This document shows positions 16,092 through 24,762 of a stretch of 64,000 nucleotides of DNA, in pieces. The position numbers and the translations under genes were made by a program. The DNA is from Undibacterium piscinae (lineage in GTDB: Bacteria; Pseudomonadota; Gammaproteobacteria; Burkholderiales; Burkholderiaceae_D). The stretch is taken from NCBI GenBank assembly GCA_003970805.2, contig CP051152.1:186001-250000 (forward strand). The letters run 5' to 3'. Position 1 is the stretch's first letter. Each line of letters opens with the position of its first letter. Under the pieces are notes generated by a model that saw only the letters and a program-made list of their open reading frames with translations, was not told where the DNA came from and did not search any database.

Positions 16092-16846
16092 TGCTGTTGG
16101 CTAGTCTGGTGGCTATCGCTATTTCCGGTGCCGGATTATGGTCCAAGCACGAGCCTTTGGACAGGCCAAAGGAGCAGTTTGAGTTGCAGCAGGCCGGGGT
16201 CGGTGGCGGACCGATTACGCAGTCTGTGCGTATGGAGCCTTTTTCAGAATTAAAGTACCGCAATATCACGCGCCAGGCTTTTGACTATAGCTGCGGCTCG
16301 GCCGCACTGGTGACGATCATGACGTATCACCTGGGTTTTCAGGTGAGCGAGCAGCAGGCCATGGAAGGTATGCTGGAACGCGGCGAGAAGGAAAAAATTA
16401 TCGCCAGGCGCGGTTTCTCCTTGTTGGATATGAAGCGATATGTGGCGTCCTTAAATGTCGAAAGTGCGGGCTTCCGTGCTGAGATCAAGGATTTGCTCAA
16501 CCTCGAACATCCGGCGATTGTGCCGATTGATTATGCCGGGTCCAAGCATTTTGTGGTGTTGCGCGGCGTGCGTGACGGCATCGTGTATATCGCCGATCCG
16601 TCGGCAGGCAACATTGTGTTTTCGCTCAAGGAATTCGCCACGCTGTGGGATCGCAATACCTTGTTCATTATTTACCCTCCGAAAAACCAACCATTCCCAG
16701 GAAAACTGGCCCTGAATGATCAGGAGCTAGGTGTCACCGATATGGATAGGGTTAAGGACAAGGGGCAACTGAAGGCATTGACTGATGTGTTACCTATGCA
16801 GCGCCTGATTAACGGCAATGGCGGTATATCGATACGGGCTCAATAA
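16085..16846 (+). CDS. C39 family cysteine peptidase (FilB-like)
   Basis: 253 residues with an N-terminal membrane or signal segment (MLMLLASLVAIAISGAGLW). The C39 signature is clear: RQAFDYSCGSAALVTIMTYH with the catalytic Cys, GSKHFVVLRGV with the His, and ADPSAGN with the Asp. C39 peptidases of bacteriocin exporters cut after double-glycine leaders; this one is a free-standing, exported form and has no ABC transporter domain. Proteins like it are named putative pilus system C39 peptidase FilB in Acinetobacter (from memory). Its neighbours carry the leader-like ELxxVSGQ motif, so they are the obvious substrate candidates. Catalytic family confident, substrate inferred. Confidence 0.85.
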   Translation: MLMLLASLVAIAISGAGLWSKHEPLDRPKEQFELQQAGVGGGPITQSVRMEPFSELKYRNITRQAFDYSCGSAALVTIMTYHLGFQVSEQQAMEGMLERGEKEKIIARRGFSLLDMKRYVASLNVESAGFRAEIKDLLNLEHPAIVPIDYAGSKHFVVLRGVRDGIVYIADPSAGNIVFSLKEFATLWDRNTLFIIYPPKNQPFPGKLALNDQELGVTDMDRVKDKGQLKALTDVLPMQRLINGNGGISIRAQ

Positions 16847-16855
16847 GGCTCTATA

Positions 16856-16895
16856 AGCAATCAATAGCAATCAATAGCAATCATAAGCAATACCA
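16856..16895. repeat. Short AT-rich tandem repeat
   Basis: About four imperfect units of CAATAGCAAT (TAAGCAATCAATAGCAATCA and on) in the gap between the peptidase gene and the next gene. They may be slippage-prone spacing. Confidence 0.7.
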
Positions 16896-16948
16896 ATGAA
16901 CACGCAGTACTTGTGTGCTACCAATACATTTATCAACAGGGAGTTTTC

Positions 16949-18010
16949 ATGAAGTTTCGTACCACCTTGGGTTTGATTGCCACGATTTTAGCATTGCCGG
17001 TTTATGCACAAGAGTCTGCAGTAACAGCACCTACATCAAAAAATCCTATCGGAACAGGCAATGCGGAGCCGGCAAAGAACAGCGATACCGCAGCGCGTGA
17101 AGCGTTGGCAAAAAAAGAGGGTGATGCTGACAATACCACTTTGCTCAAGCAAACCCTGACCTCGGTCGATAAGGATTACACCCTGATCAAGCGAGGAAGC
17201 TTTCAATTAACCTATGACCTCAATTACGGCTATAACGGTCAGGAAAAAATTATTACTGACCCCGCTTCCGGCACCAATGCGATCTCGTATATAGACAATG
17301 TCGATGCTCACACGCTGACCAATACGTTCTCTATGGATTACGGTCTGATGAATAACCTGACCGGTAACTTTACTTTGCCAGTCGTCAGCAAATATACGCA
17401 ATCGAGATTGTTGGACGGTATTTCCAATTCGTTTGGCGATATCAGCTTTGGACTGCGCTTTCAGCCGTTTGAGGCCAAGCGCGATACCACTTCGGTCACC
17501 GCCAACGCCAGCATACGACTGCCGACCGGCACCAGCCCGTTTAAAGTGGTGGCCGGTAGCGGTATGGCAACCGGTTCAGGGGTGACGGCTTTGAGCGGTG
17601 GTTTTAACGTGAATAAAATTGTCGATCCTGTGGCAATCTTCGGCTCGCTCAATCTTACTTATAGTCTGCCTGCCAAAAAGCTTAGCCAGGTAATAGGCTC
17701 ACATGTAATGACTGAGGTCAGGCCTGGACTAACTTTCGGTTTTGGCGCTGGTTTTGCCTATGCCTTGTCGTATGCCATCACGACCTCCGTGTCATTTCAG
17801 GAATCGATTGCCGCCGGATCCAAATTGCGTTTTACTGACGGCGTGACCACAACTGCGGTCAAGACTACGCCGCAAACTTCGGGTGTTCTCAGCCTGGGTC
17901 TGGGCTATCGCCTGTCTCCAAAAACCACGCTCAATACCTCGGTGGGGATAGGCTTAACCGCCAATGCGCCCAATTTCACCATTGATATGACCTTGCCTTT
18001 GTGGTTTTAA
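16949..18010 (+). CDS. Putative outer-membrane beta-barrel protein of the export cluster
   Basis: 353 residues from 16949, which has AGGGAG five bases upstream; the frame is open from 16913 but those codons precede the signal peptide. Signal peptide MKFRTTLGLIATILALPVYA. A polar linker (20-80) is followed by alternating strands rich in Thr/Gly/Tyr and a C-terminal FTIDMTLPLWF ending in Phe, as in outer-membrane barrels. The sequence resembles transporter-type barrels annotated as MetA-pathway-of-phenol-degradation-like. Co-directional with the C39 peptidase and the FadL-like gene 15 bases downstream. A role as an export channel for the SGQ-motif proteins is inference. Confidence 0.75.
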   Translation: MKFRTTLGLIATILALPVYAQESAVTAPTSKNPIGTGNAEPAKNSDTAAREALAKKEGDADNTTLLKQTLTSVDKDYTLIKRGSFQLTYDLNYGYNGQEKIITDPASGTNAISYIDNVDAHTLTNTFSMDYGLMNNLTGNFTLPVVSKYTQSRLLDGISNSFGDISFGLRFQPFEAKRDTTSVTANASIRLPTGTSPFKVVAGSGMATGSGVTALSGGFNVNKIVDPVAIFGSLNLTYSLPAKKLSQVIGSHVMTEVRPGLTFGFGAGFAYALSYAITTSVSFQESIAAGSKLRFTDGVTTTAVKTTPQTSGVLSLGLGYRLSPKTTLNTSVGIGLTANAPNFTIDMTLPLWF

Positions 18011-18025
18011 CCGGGCGACACTGCA

Positions 18026-19651
18026 ATGTACACATCTAGAATGCCGACGCGGTATAAGCGAGGCTTGCTCGCTGTACTGGTGCTGGGTGCAGGTATAGCG
18101 CCGCTGGCGCGCGCCGACTTGGCCGATAACCTGACTGCTAGTCCTACCGCTATGGCACTCGGTAATGCGGTGACCGCTGATCCTCCGGGCGTGGAATCGA
18201 TTCACTTTAATCCGGCTGGTCTGGCGCGCATTACTGGTAACACTAAAACCGATGCCGTTTTTATCGCCTCGATACGTGCCAATGCCTCGTTTAAATCCGC
18301 TCCTGACCTCAATCTGGGGGGCTTCAAGGATGACCCCTTGAATGGCACGCATACCGGTCCGGCGCGGCAGGCTGTGTATATTCCGGTGGTCGGTATTCCC
18401 CATTGGCGTTTGCCGGCCGCGATCGCACCGGGCTTAGGTTTCACCTTCAATACCCCGGGCTCGCCATTTACCTTTGGCACTTCCACCTATCTGTCGATGG
18501 CCTATACCTTGGATCGCACTAAAGATAAGGAAGACCCGGGGCGTTACCAGGGCAAGCTGATGGATATTCAGCGTCTCGTATATTTATCGCCTTCGGTCGG
18601 CTACAAAGTATCTGACACATTTAGTGTCGGGGTTGGTATTCCCATCGCTTACTCCGCCTTCGCGATTGATACGGATATGCGTTTCCCAAATAAGTTGTTG
18701 GGTACGATAGGTAAATTGCAGGAAGGCGTATGTCCGAATGGCAGTTCCAATGTGCTCGATAGTTTCTTTTTCGGCTTGTGCGGCGGTGGTCCCGAGGGCA
18801 TGCTGAACCCGTTCAAGAAAGCGGCCAGCTTTAATATAGATATGACGGCGCCAATAGAACCAACCATCAATCTGGGGATGCTATGGGAGCCTAAGAGTTG
18901 GTTTGCGCTGGGAGTAGGGTTTCAGGGCGGCAGCAATACGACGTATAAGGGGAGCTATGAATTTCATACCGACCCTATGTTGCGCCATTTCGTCGACGGC
19001 ATGAACTCTAGTTTGCTCGGTCCTATCGTTGGCGGCGTGGTCGGTTTTCCTGTGCGGATACCGGAGGTGCAAGCCGGTAGCGTGATCTCGGCGATTCCCC
19101 ATCCTTCGCGGATACAGATGGGGATCAAAGTCAAGCCCGTCGATTTTCTGCAATTCAATATGGATGTCGGGTATTCCGATTGGTCGAAATGGAAAACCGT
19201 GAAGCTGAAATTTGATCAGGATATCGCCTTGCTGCAAATGGGGCGCTTGTTCGGAGTCGCCAATCCGCGCGAACTGGTGTTGAACATGGGGATGAAGAAC
19301 GTCATCAATTACGGGTTCGGTATGCAGGCGCAAGTGACCAAAAAACTGGCGCTGCGACTGGGCTATGAACCACGCAAGAGTTCGATTCCTGCGAACAGTA
19401 TTTCCTTGTTTTCACCTATGCCCGATACCACACTCAAGAGCATAGGCTTTCAGTATAAGTTTGATAGCGGTAGCGTGCTCAATGTCACCGGCAGTTATCT
19501 GAAGGGGAAATATAAGGTTCCGGCGCGTACCGACTGTAATCTCAATTGTGATGATTTTTTTAACCTGATTTACAACCCGTATGCCGGCATGGATGTCGCA
19601 GGCGATCTGGTGTTGCGCTACTTCGGGCTCAGTTATACCCATTCGTTTTGA
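18026..19651 (+). CDS. OmpP1/FadL family outer-membrane protein
   Basis: 541 residues. A signal peptide (about 1-30, LLAVLVLGAGIAPLARA) precedes DNLTASPTAMALGNAVTADP and HFNPAGLARI, the N-terminal pattern of FadL/OmpP1 barrels with the NPAGL motif. The C-terminus YFGLSYTHSF ends in Phe. Typical FadL proteins are about 430-450 residues and carry hydrophobic compounds across the outer membrane; this one is longer. It follows the preceding barrel gene by 15 bases and probably belongs to the same transcript. In Acinetobacter the Fil cluster also ends in large envelope proteins, but direct correspondence is not shown. Starts at 18026 or 18041 are both possible. Confidence 0.8.
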   Translation: MYTSRMPTRYKRGLLAVLVLGAGIAPLARADLADNLTASPTAMALGNAVTADPPGVESIHFNPAGLARITGNTKTDAVFIASIRANASFKSAPDLNLGGFKDDPLNGTHTGPARQAVYIPVVGIPHWRLPAAIAPGLGFTFNTPGSPFTFGTSTYLSMAYTLDRTKDKEDPGRYQGKLMDIQRLVYLSPSVGYKVSDTFSVGVGIPIAYSAFAIDTDMRFPNKLLGTIGKLQEGVCPNGSSNVLDSFFFGLCGGGPEGMLNPFKKAASFNIDMTAPIEPTINLGMLWEPKSWFALGVGFQGGSNTTYKGSYEFHTDPMLRHFVDGMNSSLLGPIVGGVVGFPVRIPEVQAGSVISAIPHPSRIQMGIKVKPVDFLQFNMDVGYSDWSKWKTVKLKFDQDIALLQMGRLFGVANPRELVLNMGMKNVINYGFGMQAQVTKKLALRLGYEPRKSSIPANSISLFSPMPDTTLKSIGFQYKFDSGSVLNVTGSYLKGKYKVPARTDCNLNCDDFFNLIYNPYAGMDVAGDLVLRYFGLSYTHSF

Positions 19652-19728
19652 TTTTTCTGCACCTTGCTTGCTTTGGCAGGAATAGTAGTAATTCCCTTGA
19701 GGTTTTCATCTTATTTACGGAGCGTTTT

Positions 19729-20265
19729 ATGTTCAGGTCAGCAGTTGGAATTTTCTTCATGACAGTGGCTGTTTCTTCTGGTGTACAGGCCGCAACTTCA
19801 CCGGCAAAAGAGCAATTGATTAACCGTGTTCTGCAACTGTGGCACGTAGAAAATATTGGCACCACTATGTTGCAGGAGCCGGTTGCCGAGTCTTTACGTC
19901 AGTCCCGCTCACTATTGCAGGGGCGCGTTTCACTGGAGAAGCAGGACGCCGCGATGAAAGAGATTACCCAGTATGCCAAGGAATTTTTTGATGATGCGAC
20001 GCCGATAGTGCGCGGCAGTGCGCAAAAAATGATTCCTTCTACCGTTGCGCCTATTCTGGCTGAGAAATTTAGCGAAGAGGAGTTGCGTCAGATTATCGCC
20101 TTGTTGGAGTCACCGGTAAAAAAGAAATTTGAAAGCGCGATCCCTGAAATGCAAAGCGCCTTAGGTAAAAAAATTGCGCAAGACACAGGCCCTGCCATTA
20201 ACCCCAAACTTGAAGCATTGAAGGAGCGCATAGGTTTGAAGATGCGCGCCGCCATCGCGCCTTAA
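19729..20265 (+). CDS. DUF2059 domain exported protein
   Basis: 178 residues from 19729 (MFRSAVGIFFMTVAVSSGVQA), where ACGGAG lies upstream; the frame extends back to 19648 without a better start. After the signal peptide the protein is all helical, with EEELRQIIALLESPVKKKFE near residue 120, the part of DUF2059 that is most conserved. DUF2059 proteins are periplasmic and of unknown function. It lies 77 bases after the FadL-like gene and 20 bases before a binding-protein gene, so it appears to be part of the cluster. Confidence 0.75.
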   Translation: MFRSAVGIFFMTVAVSSGVQAATSPAKEQLINRVLQLWHVENIGTTMLQEPVAESLRQSRSLLQGRVSLEKQDAAMKEITQYAKEFFDDATPIVRGSAQKMIPSTVAPILAEKFSEEELRQIIALLESPVKKKFESAIPEMQSALGKKIAQDTGPAINPKLEALKERIGLKMRAAIAP

Positions 20266-20285
20266 TCTACGACCAGGATGTGAAT

Positions 20286-21362
20286 ATGAAAACTATGACT
20301 AAGGTGTTTGCCGGCGTATTGCTGGCATGCAGTCTGCCGGTGTGTGCGATGGAGCCGTTGTTGCCGGCTAGCATGGATCAGGCCCGGCCTTTTAAGATAG
20401 AAGTGTTGCAGGTGACTGATATTGAGCCTTATCAGCAATCGCTGGACGGCTTCATGAAGACCTTGAGAGATAGCGGTCTGGTGGCCGGCGAGAACTTGCT
20501 GGTGAACCGGGTGAAAGTGGAGTTCGATATAGAAAATGGCGGATTATGGGATAAATTCGGGGTCTTGCTCAGATTGCGGCAAGAAGCTGAGCGGATTACC
20601 CGGGTTAAGCCCGATCTGGTATTGACGATAGGTTCGACCGCGACCAAATATACGCGCTCTATACTTAGTGATGCGCAGATCCCCGTGGTCTTCACGGCGG
20701 TCGCCAATCCGCAAGATGCCGGTTGCACTTCGCTGCTCGATGCCGGCAAGGGCGTTACCGGGGCGACGCTGTATATGGATATGGCGGACTCGATGAAGAT
20801 GGTCAATGAGATATTTCCTGCCATTAAAAAAATCGGCATGATACATACCGATGACGTCAATGGCATCGCTCATGTGGAAAATGCCCGTGGCAGCGCGAAG
20901 AATTTTGGCATAGAAATATCTTCAAAACTGGTAGATAAGAGCGACAGCATTATCCCTTCCGTGAAAAGCTTGATGGAAGAGGGTCGTGGCGCGCAGATGT
21001 TCGCAGTGCCGCTCGATACCTATTACGGTTTGCGTAATTATGAGCCTACCCTGGATTTATCGGATTTTGCCAGCGAATATAATATGCCCATCATTACCTT
21101 TGCCATGGTGCGGGTGCCCGGCGCGATCTTGTATATAGGTGCCGATTTCGGCGTGGTCGGTAACCTGTCCGGATTGCAGGCCTTGAAGATACTCAAGGCA
21201 CATAAGAAGCCGGATGTATTGCCTATCCTCAGGCAGCAAAATCCTATCGTACTGATAGATCCTGAACGGGTTACGGCATTGCATATGACGCTGCCGGATT
21301 CGATTCTGGAAAAAAAATCCGTACGTAATGACGGCTTCTGGCAGATAAATGCCGCCAGATAG
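20286..21362 (+). CDS. ABC transporter substrate-binding protein (ABC_sub_bind / TrpX-like)
   Basis: 358 residues from the ATG at 20286 with AGGATG upstream (a GTG two codons earlier is possible). Signal peptide about 1-22 (VFAGVLLACSLPVCA). The body follows the ABC_sub_bind (DUF534) family: FKIEVLQVTDIEPYQQSLDG, then RVKPDLVLTIGSTATK and QIPVVFTAVANPQDAG. Family members bind small molecules such as aromatic amino acids, and some serve as sensory ligand-binding domains. No permease or ATPase gene is nearby, so uptake by a dedicated transporter is not supported here. Last gene of the run that began at 14079. Confidence 0.8.
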   Translation: MKTMTKVFAGVLLACSLPVCAMEPLLPASMDQARPFKIEVLQVTDIEPYQQSLDGFMKTLRDSGLVAGENLLVNRVKVEFDIENGGLWDKFGVLLRLRQEAERITRVKPDLVLTIGSTATKYTRSILSDAQIPVVFTAVANPQDAGCTSLLDAGKGVTGATLYMDMADSMKMVNEIFPAIKKIGMIHTDDVNGIAHVENARGSAKNFGIEISSKLVDKSDSIIPSVKSLMEEGRGAQMFAVPLDTYYGLRNYEPTLDLSDFASEYNMPIITFAMVRVPGAILYIGADFGVVGNLSGLQALKILKAHKKPDVLPILRQQNPIVLIDPERVTALHMTLPDSILEKKSVRNDGFWQINAAR

Positions 21363-21500
21363 TAGGCTTGCTTCATTAGGTTGATGTTTTTGATTGGCAT
21401 GTCCGGCTGCTTGCCGGAGTGCCACCGCATGATATCCGTTCTCTCTCCTGCATTCCTTGGTCTCTCAATATCAGATTGAGCTAGACCTGAAAAAGCGATT

Positions 21501-21538
21501 TGCTTTAATTTGGCTTAATTTGCCTTAATTTGCTTTAG
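21501..21538. repeat. 10-bp AT-rich tandem repeat
   Basis: Three to four units of the pattern CTTAATTTGC (GCTTTAATTTGGCTTAATTT and on) in the 255-base gap upstream of the XRE regulator gene. They might affect promoter spacing. Confidence 0.75.
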
Positions 21539-21618
21539 ACTCACAGTCTACAATTAAGCCCGGGTTAGATATTTGAGGCTGGCTGTGTCAATCGACTTTC
21601 ATCAGATGAGGATAATCA

Positions 21619-22410
21619 ATGAGTTCACCGGAACTTGTCGTGCAGGTGTTGCGTACTGAGTTACGACGCGCCGGAGTAACCTATAAAACGCTGGCGGAAC
21701 GCATAGCAATGAGTGAGTCCAGCATCAAACGTATGTTCGGGCAAAAAGACATGTCCTTGTCGCGCCTGGCGCAGATCTGCAAGGTGGCCGGCGTGGCGAT
21801 GGAGGATGTGTTACGTCAGGCCGCCGATGTGACGCCGCACTCCGATACCTTGACGCTGGAGCAGGAGCAATCCTTGATGGCCAATCCCAAGCTATTGCTG
21901 CTGGCGATTTGCTGTCTCGGTCACTGGACTTTCGAGCAGGTGATAGAAACCTATGAACTGTCGGAAGCCGAGTGCATACTTGCCTTGGTCGCTCTCGATA
22001 AGCTTGAATTCATCGAATTAAAACCGCTGAACCGCTATCGCTTGCGCGTTTCCAGCGCTTTTCATTGGCGTGCCGATGGCCCGGTGCAAGCCTATTTCAG
22101 GGAGTTTGTGGTTGCCGATTATTTTAACGGGCGTTTCGACGGTGCCGGTGAAACACTGATGTGCGTGCCGGCCCGCTTGTCTTCCGCCAGCGCCCAGGAA
22201 GTGTTGCTGAAAATCCGTCAACTGGCGGCTGAGTTAGCCCGCCTTCAGCAGGAAGACCGGCGCTTGCCGTTAAGTGAGTGTGACGGCTTTACCCTGATGC
22301 TGGGTTTTCGTTCCTGGGAGTATGCCGCATTTACCGCCTTGCGCCGTCCCGCTACCATGGCCGGCGCAAAAAGCAGCGTGCTTCACCAGATCGGCCCTAA
22401 GAATAGATAA
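21619..22410 (+). CDS. XRE family transcriptional regulator with C-terminal sensor-like domain
   Basis: 263 residues. An N-terminal helix-turn-helix (LRRAGVTYKTLAERIAMSES, SSIKRMFGQKDMSLSRLAQI; residues 14-55) is of the Cro/CI type. The remaining 200 residues contain a further winged-helix-like part and an unrecognised helical domain. The ribosome-binding site is weak (ATGAGGATAATC). The gene ends inside the end of the convergent patatin gene; the two overlap by 28 bases. Regulators of this build are annotated as helix-turn-helix transcriptional regulators; targets are unknown, though the adjoining export cluster or patatin gene are candidates. Confidence 0.75.
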   Translation: MSSPELVVQVLRTELRRAGVTYKTLAERIAMSESSIKRMFGQKDMSLSRLAQICKVAGVAMEDVLRQAADVTPHSDTLTLEQEQSLMANPKLLLLAICCLGHWTFEQVIETYELSEAECILALVALDKLEFIELKPLNRYRLRVSSAFHWRADGPVQAYFREFVVADYFNGRFDGAGETLMCVPARLSSASAQEVLLKIRQLAAELARLQQEDRRLPLSECDGFTLMLGFRSWEYAAFTALRRPATMAGAKSSVLHQIGPKNR

Positions 22411-24611
22411 AGCGTGGAGCCGGTACCGCGGGTGGCACCGGCTCCAAAGTATAGCGGGCCAAAACGCGTGTCTAAAGAAATGAAGGCGCTGGCGCTTTGC
22501 TTGAATGTACTGAATCTGACGACATCATCGGCCTCAAAGCCACCGCCAAGTTCGGCGGAAAATCCGGCGCGTATCGAGCCGCCCAGGGTGGTGGGCATAC
22601 GGCCTATGCGCCTGGCCAGCACTACCCTTCCTAATGCCACCGTATTGTTGGACAGCGAATCGGCCGGGGTGCCCGATAAGCGTAAGAAGCCGCCAAGCGC
22701 CACGGGAGCCATTCCTGTTTGTGATTTAGCCCATTCTCCATACAGATGACCAGCCCATTCGCCGGTCTTGAAGGCGGACATGGCGACAATCGACGATTGC
22801 GCCAGCGATTTTTGGCCGGCCTCGTTCGATGGCGAACGTTGCCAACTCGCATTGATGAAATTGCCGCGGGTGGGGAAGGCGAGTGAATCTAAGGTATCAA
22901 GCCTGAAGTTGAAAAATTGCGTGGTGTCATAGGCTTTGAAGAACGTTTGATCCGAGATATCCGGTAACTCTATGCGGGCTTCATTGAGCTGGCGATTGAT
23001 GCCGAAACGGACGTCGCCCCAGTTTGATAATTGCCTGCCCAGCGCGATGCTGGCGGTGGTAAATTTGTAGCCGTAGCGCAGGGCTTTGCGACCTTGGTCA
23101 TACAGATCCTGAGACTGCGCGCCATATTGCAGTGATGGGGCGACATACCAATCGGAGCCCGGGCTTAAGGGTTGGAATAATTGGCTGCCGATTTGGCGCT
23201 GGGAACCGATTTTCGCGATACTGCGTAATTCGCCGCCCCAGGGATTGAGCGATGAGGCGATATGCATGGCGCTCAAGGTAAACTGGTTGTTATCGCTAAA
23301 GTCGCTGGCTAGTTCCAGCCCTATGCGCAAGCGATTGCGGCTCCAGATCGCTTCGTTGGCGGTGATGGTGACGCTGCGCTGATCGATGGTGTCATGAATT
23401 TCGGTCTCGACATGGTCGAGGTCGCCGCGGCCATAAAGTTTGGATGATGCCAGTCTTACCTGTTCTTCGCTGACGTTTTGCCCCGGAGTTAATCCGGATT
23501 GCACTATCAATGCCGCCGGATTGATGTAACGGGTACCTTTGATTTCTAGCCTGGCTAACGGCAATGCGATATCCGGAGCGGTAAAGGCGGCAAAACGATT
23601 TTTTTCCCTGGCCGCATAATCGTCCTCGGATATCGCCAGCTCAGCCAGTCTTGCGGCTAGCTCTCGGGTGGCCAGATTGCCGGCCTGTATGGTCTTATTC
23701 TGTTCGCTAAAATCGAGAAAGCTGATGCCGGTGAGGTCTGGGGAGATCAAGATATCCTGTGGCCTTAATTCCTTGAGCGAGCGTTGTACGTTTTGCTCGG
23801 TCAGTATCTGCAGCATTTGCTGCGCCACGCTGATGGCGCTACCTAATTCCTGTTCCTGTGCCAGCGGGGTGCCGACGTTGACGGCGATGACGATGTCGGC
23901 ACCCATTTTATGCGCCATATCTATGGGCAGATTGCGTACTAGTCCGCCATCGACCACCAGTCGCTTATTGATATGGACAGGTGCGAATACTCCCGGTACC
24001 GCCAGCGATGCGCGCAAGGTCTGGAACAGCGGGGTGTTGCTAAGCTCTATCAGTTCACCGCTGACCAGATCGGACACCACCGAGCGAAATGGCAGCGGTA
24101 GTTGATCGATAGGGTCATCGCGTGTGCCGCTGGGCAACAGGCGACTGAGCGCTTGTTCCAGGGCGGCATTGCCGGCCGCTGACGGCGGCAACGCAATACC
24201 GCTCTTGGTAATGGCAAATTCTATGCGCGAGGGGAGTAATACGTCCTCTTCGCGCCGCCGGAAATCGAGGTCGTCGCGTGCCGGGCGGTCTGCCAGTACG
24301 CTGTCCCATGAGGTGTTCTTCACCAGTTGCTCAAGTTCCTCCACACTGCGGCCGGCAGCATAGGCGCCGCCCACAACCGCGCCCATGCTGGTGCCCACCA
24401 CCATGTCGATGGGGATATGCATGTCCTTGAGTACGCGTAACACACCTATGTGGGCGAAACCGCGGGCACCGCCGCCCGACAGCACCAGGGCAATTTTCGG
24501 GCGTTGTTTTACTTCGCTCTTGTCATTGGCGACGGGTTGCGCTATTGAGGATGCGGAGAGAACACTGAAACAGGCAGTGAGCAGGAAAGTAAGCGCATGA
24601 CGTGGTGGCAT
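22383..24611 (-). CDS. Patatin-like phospholipase with C-terminal barrel (PlpD-like, type Vd autotransporter)
   Basis: 742 residues. Signal peptide about 1-25. The patatin domain carries the oxyanion loop GGGARG (46-51), the nucleophile Ser75 in GTSMG and the catalytic Asp221 in VDGG, so the lipase dyad is complete. A POTRA-like segment around 345-400 (LEIKGTRYINPAALIVQSGL) leads into a 16-strand-type barrel that ends TLYLFLGPIW. This is the layout of PlpD, a type Vd autotransporter that displays or releases a phospholipase A. The gene ends 28 bases inside the convergent XRE gene. hutC lies 151 bases upstream on the same strand, but shows no functional link. Confidence 0.9.
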   Translation of the reverse strand: MPPRHALTFLLTACFSVLSASSIAQPVANDKSEVKQRPKIALVLSGGGARGFAHIGVLRVLKDMHIPIDMVVGTSMGAVVGGAYAAGRSVEELEQLVKNTSWDSVLADRPARDDLDFRRREEDVLLPSRIEFAITKSGIALPPSAAGNAALEQALSRLLPSGTRDDPIDQLPLPFRSVVSDLVSGELIELSNTPLFQTLRASLAVPGVFAPVHINKRLVVDGGLVRNLPIDMAHKMGADIVIAVNVGTPLAQEQELGSAISVAQQMLQILTEQNVQRSLKELRPQDILISPDLTGISFLDFSEQNKTIQAGNLATRELAARLAELAISEDDYAAREKNRFAAFTAPDIALPLARLEIKGTRYINPAALIVQSGLTPGQNVSEEQVRLASSKLYGRGDLDHVETEIHDTIDQRSVTITANEAIWSRNRLRIGLELASDFSDNNQFTLSAMHIASSLNPWGGELRSIAKIGSQRQIGSQLFQPLSPGSDWYVAPSLQYGAQSQDLYDQGRKALRYGYKFTTASIALGRQLSNWGDVRFGINRQLNEARIELPDISDQTFFKAYDTTQFFNFRLDTLDSLAFPTRGNFINASWQRSPSNEAGQKSLAQSSIVAMSAFKTGEWAGHLYGEWAKSQTGMAPVALGGFLRLSGTPADSLSNNTVALGRVVLARRIGRMPTTLGGSIRAGFSAELGGGFEADDVVRFSTFKQSASAFISLDTRFGPLYFGAGATRGTGSTLYLFLGPIW

Positions 24612-24762
24612 GGGGGAGACTGTCTAAGAAAAGAATGGGGATATAAATATTCGTATTGAATTCGTCTGTAATTCGTCGCTATTGCGTAGTGTCGGATTTT
24701 ACGAAAAAGTTCAAATCATTCAGATGTTTATCGCATCCTCATCATCCGGTGCCCGTTCAGCA

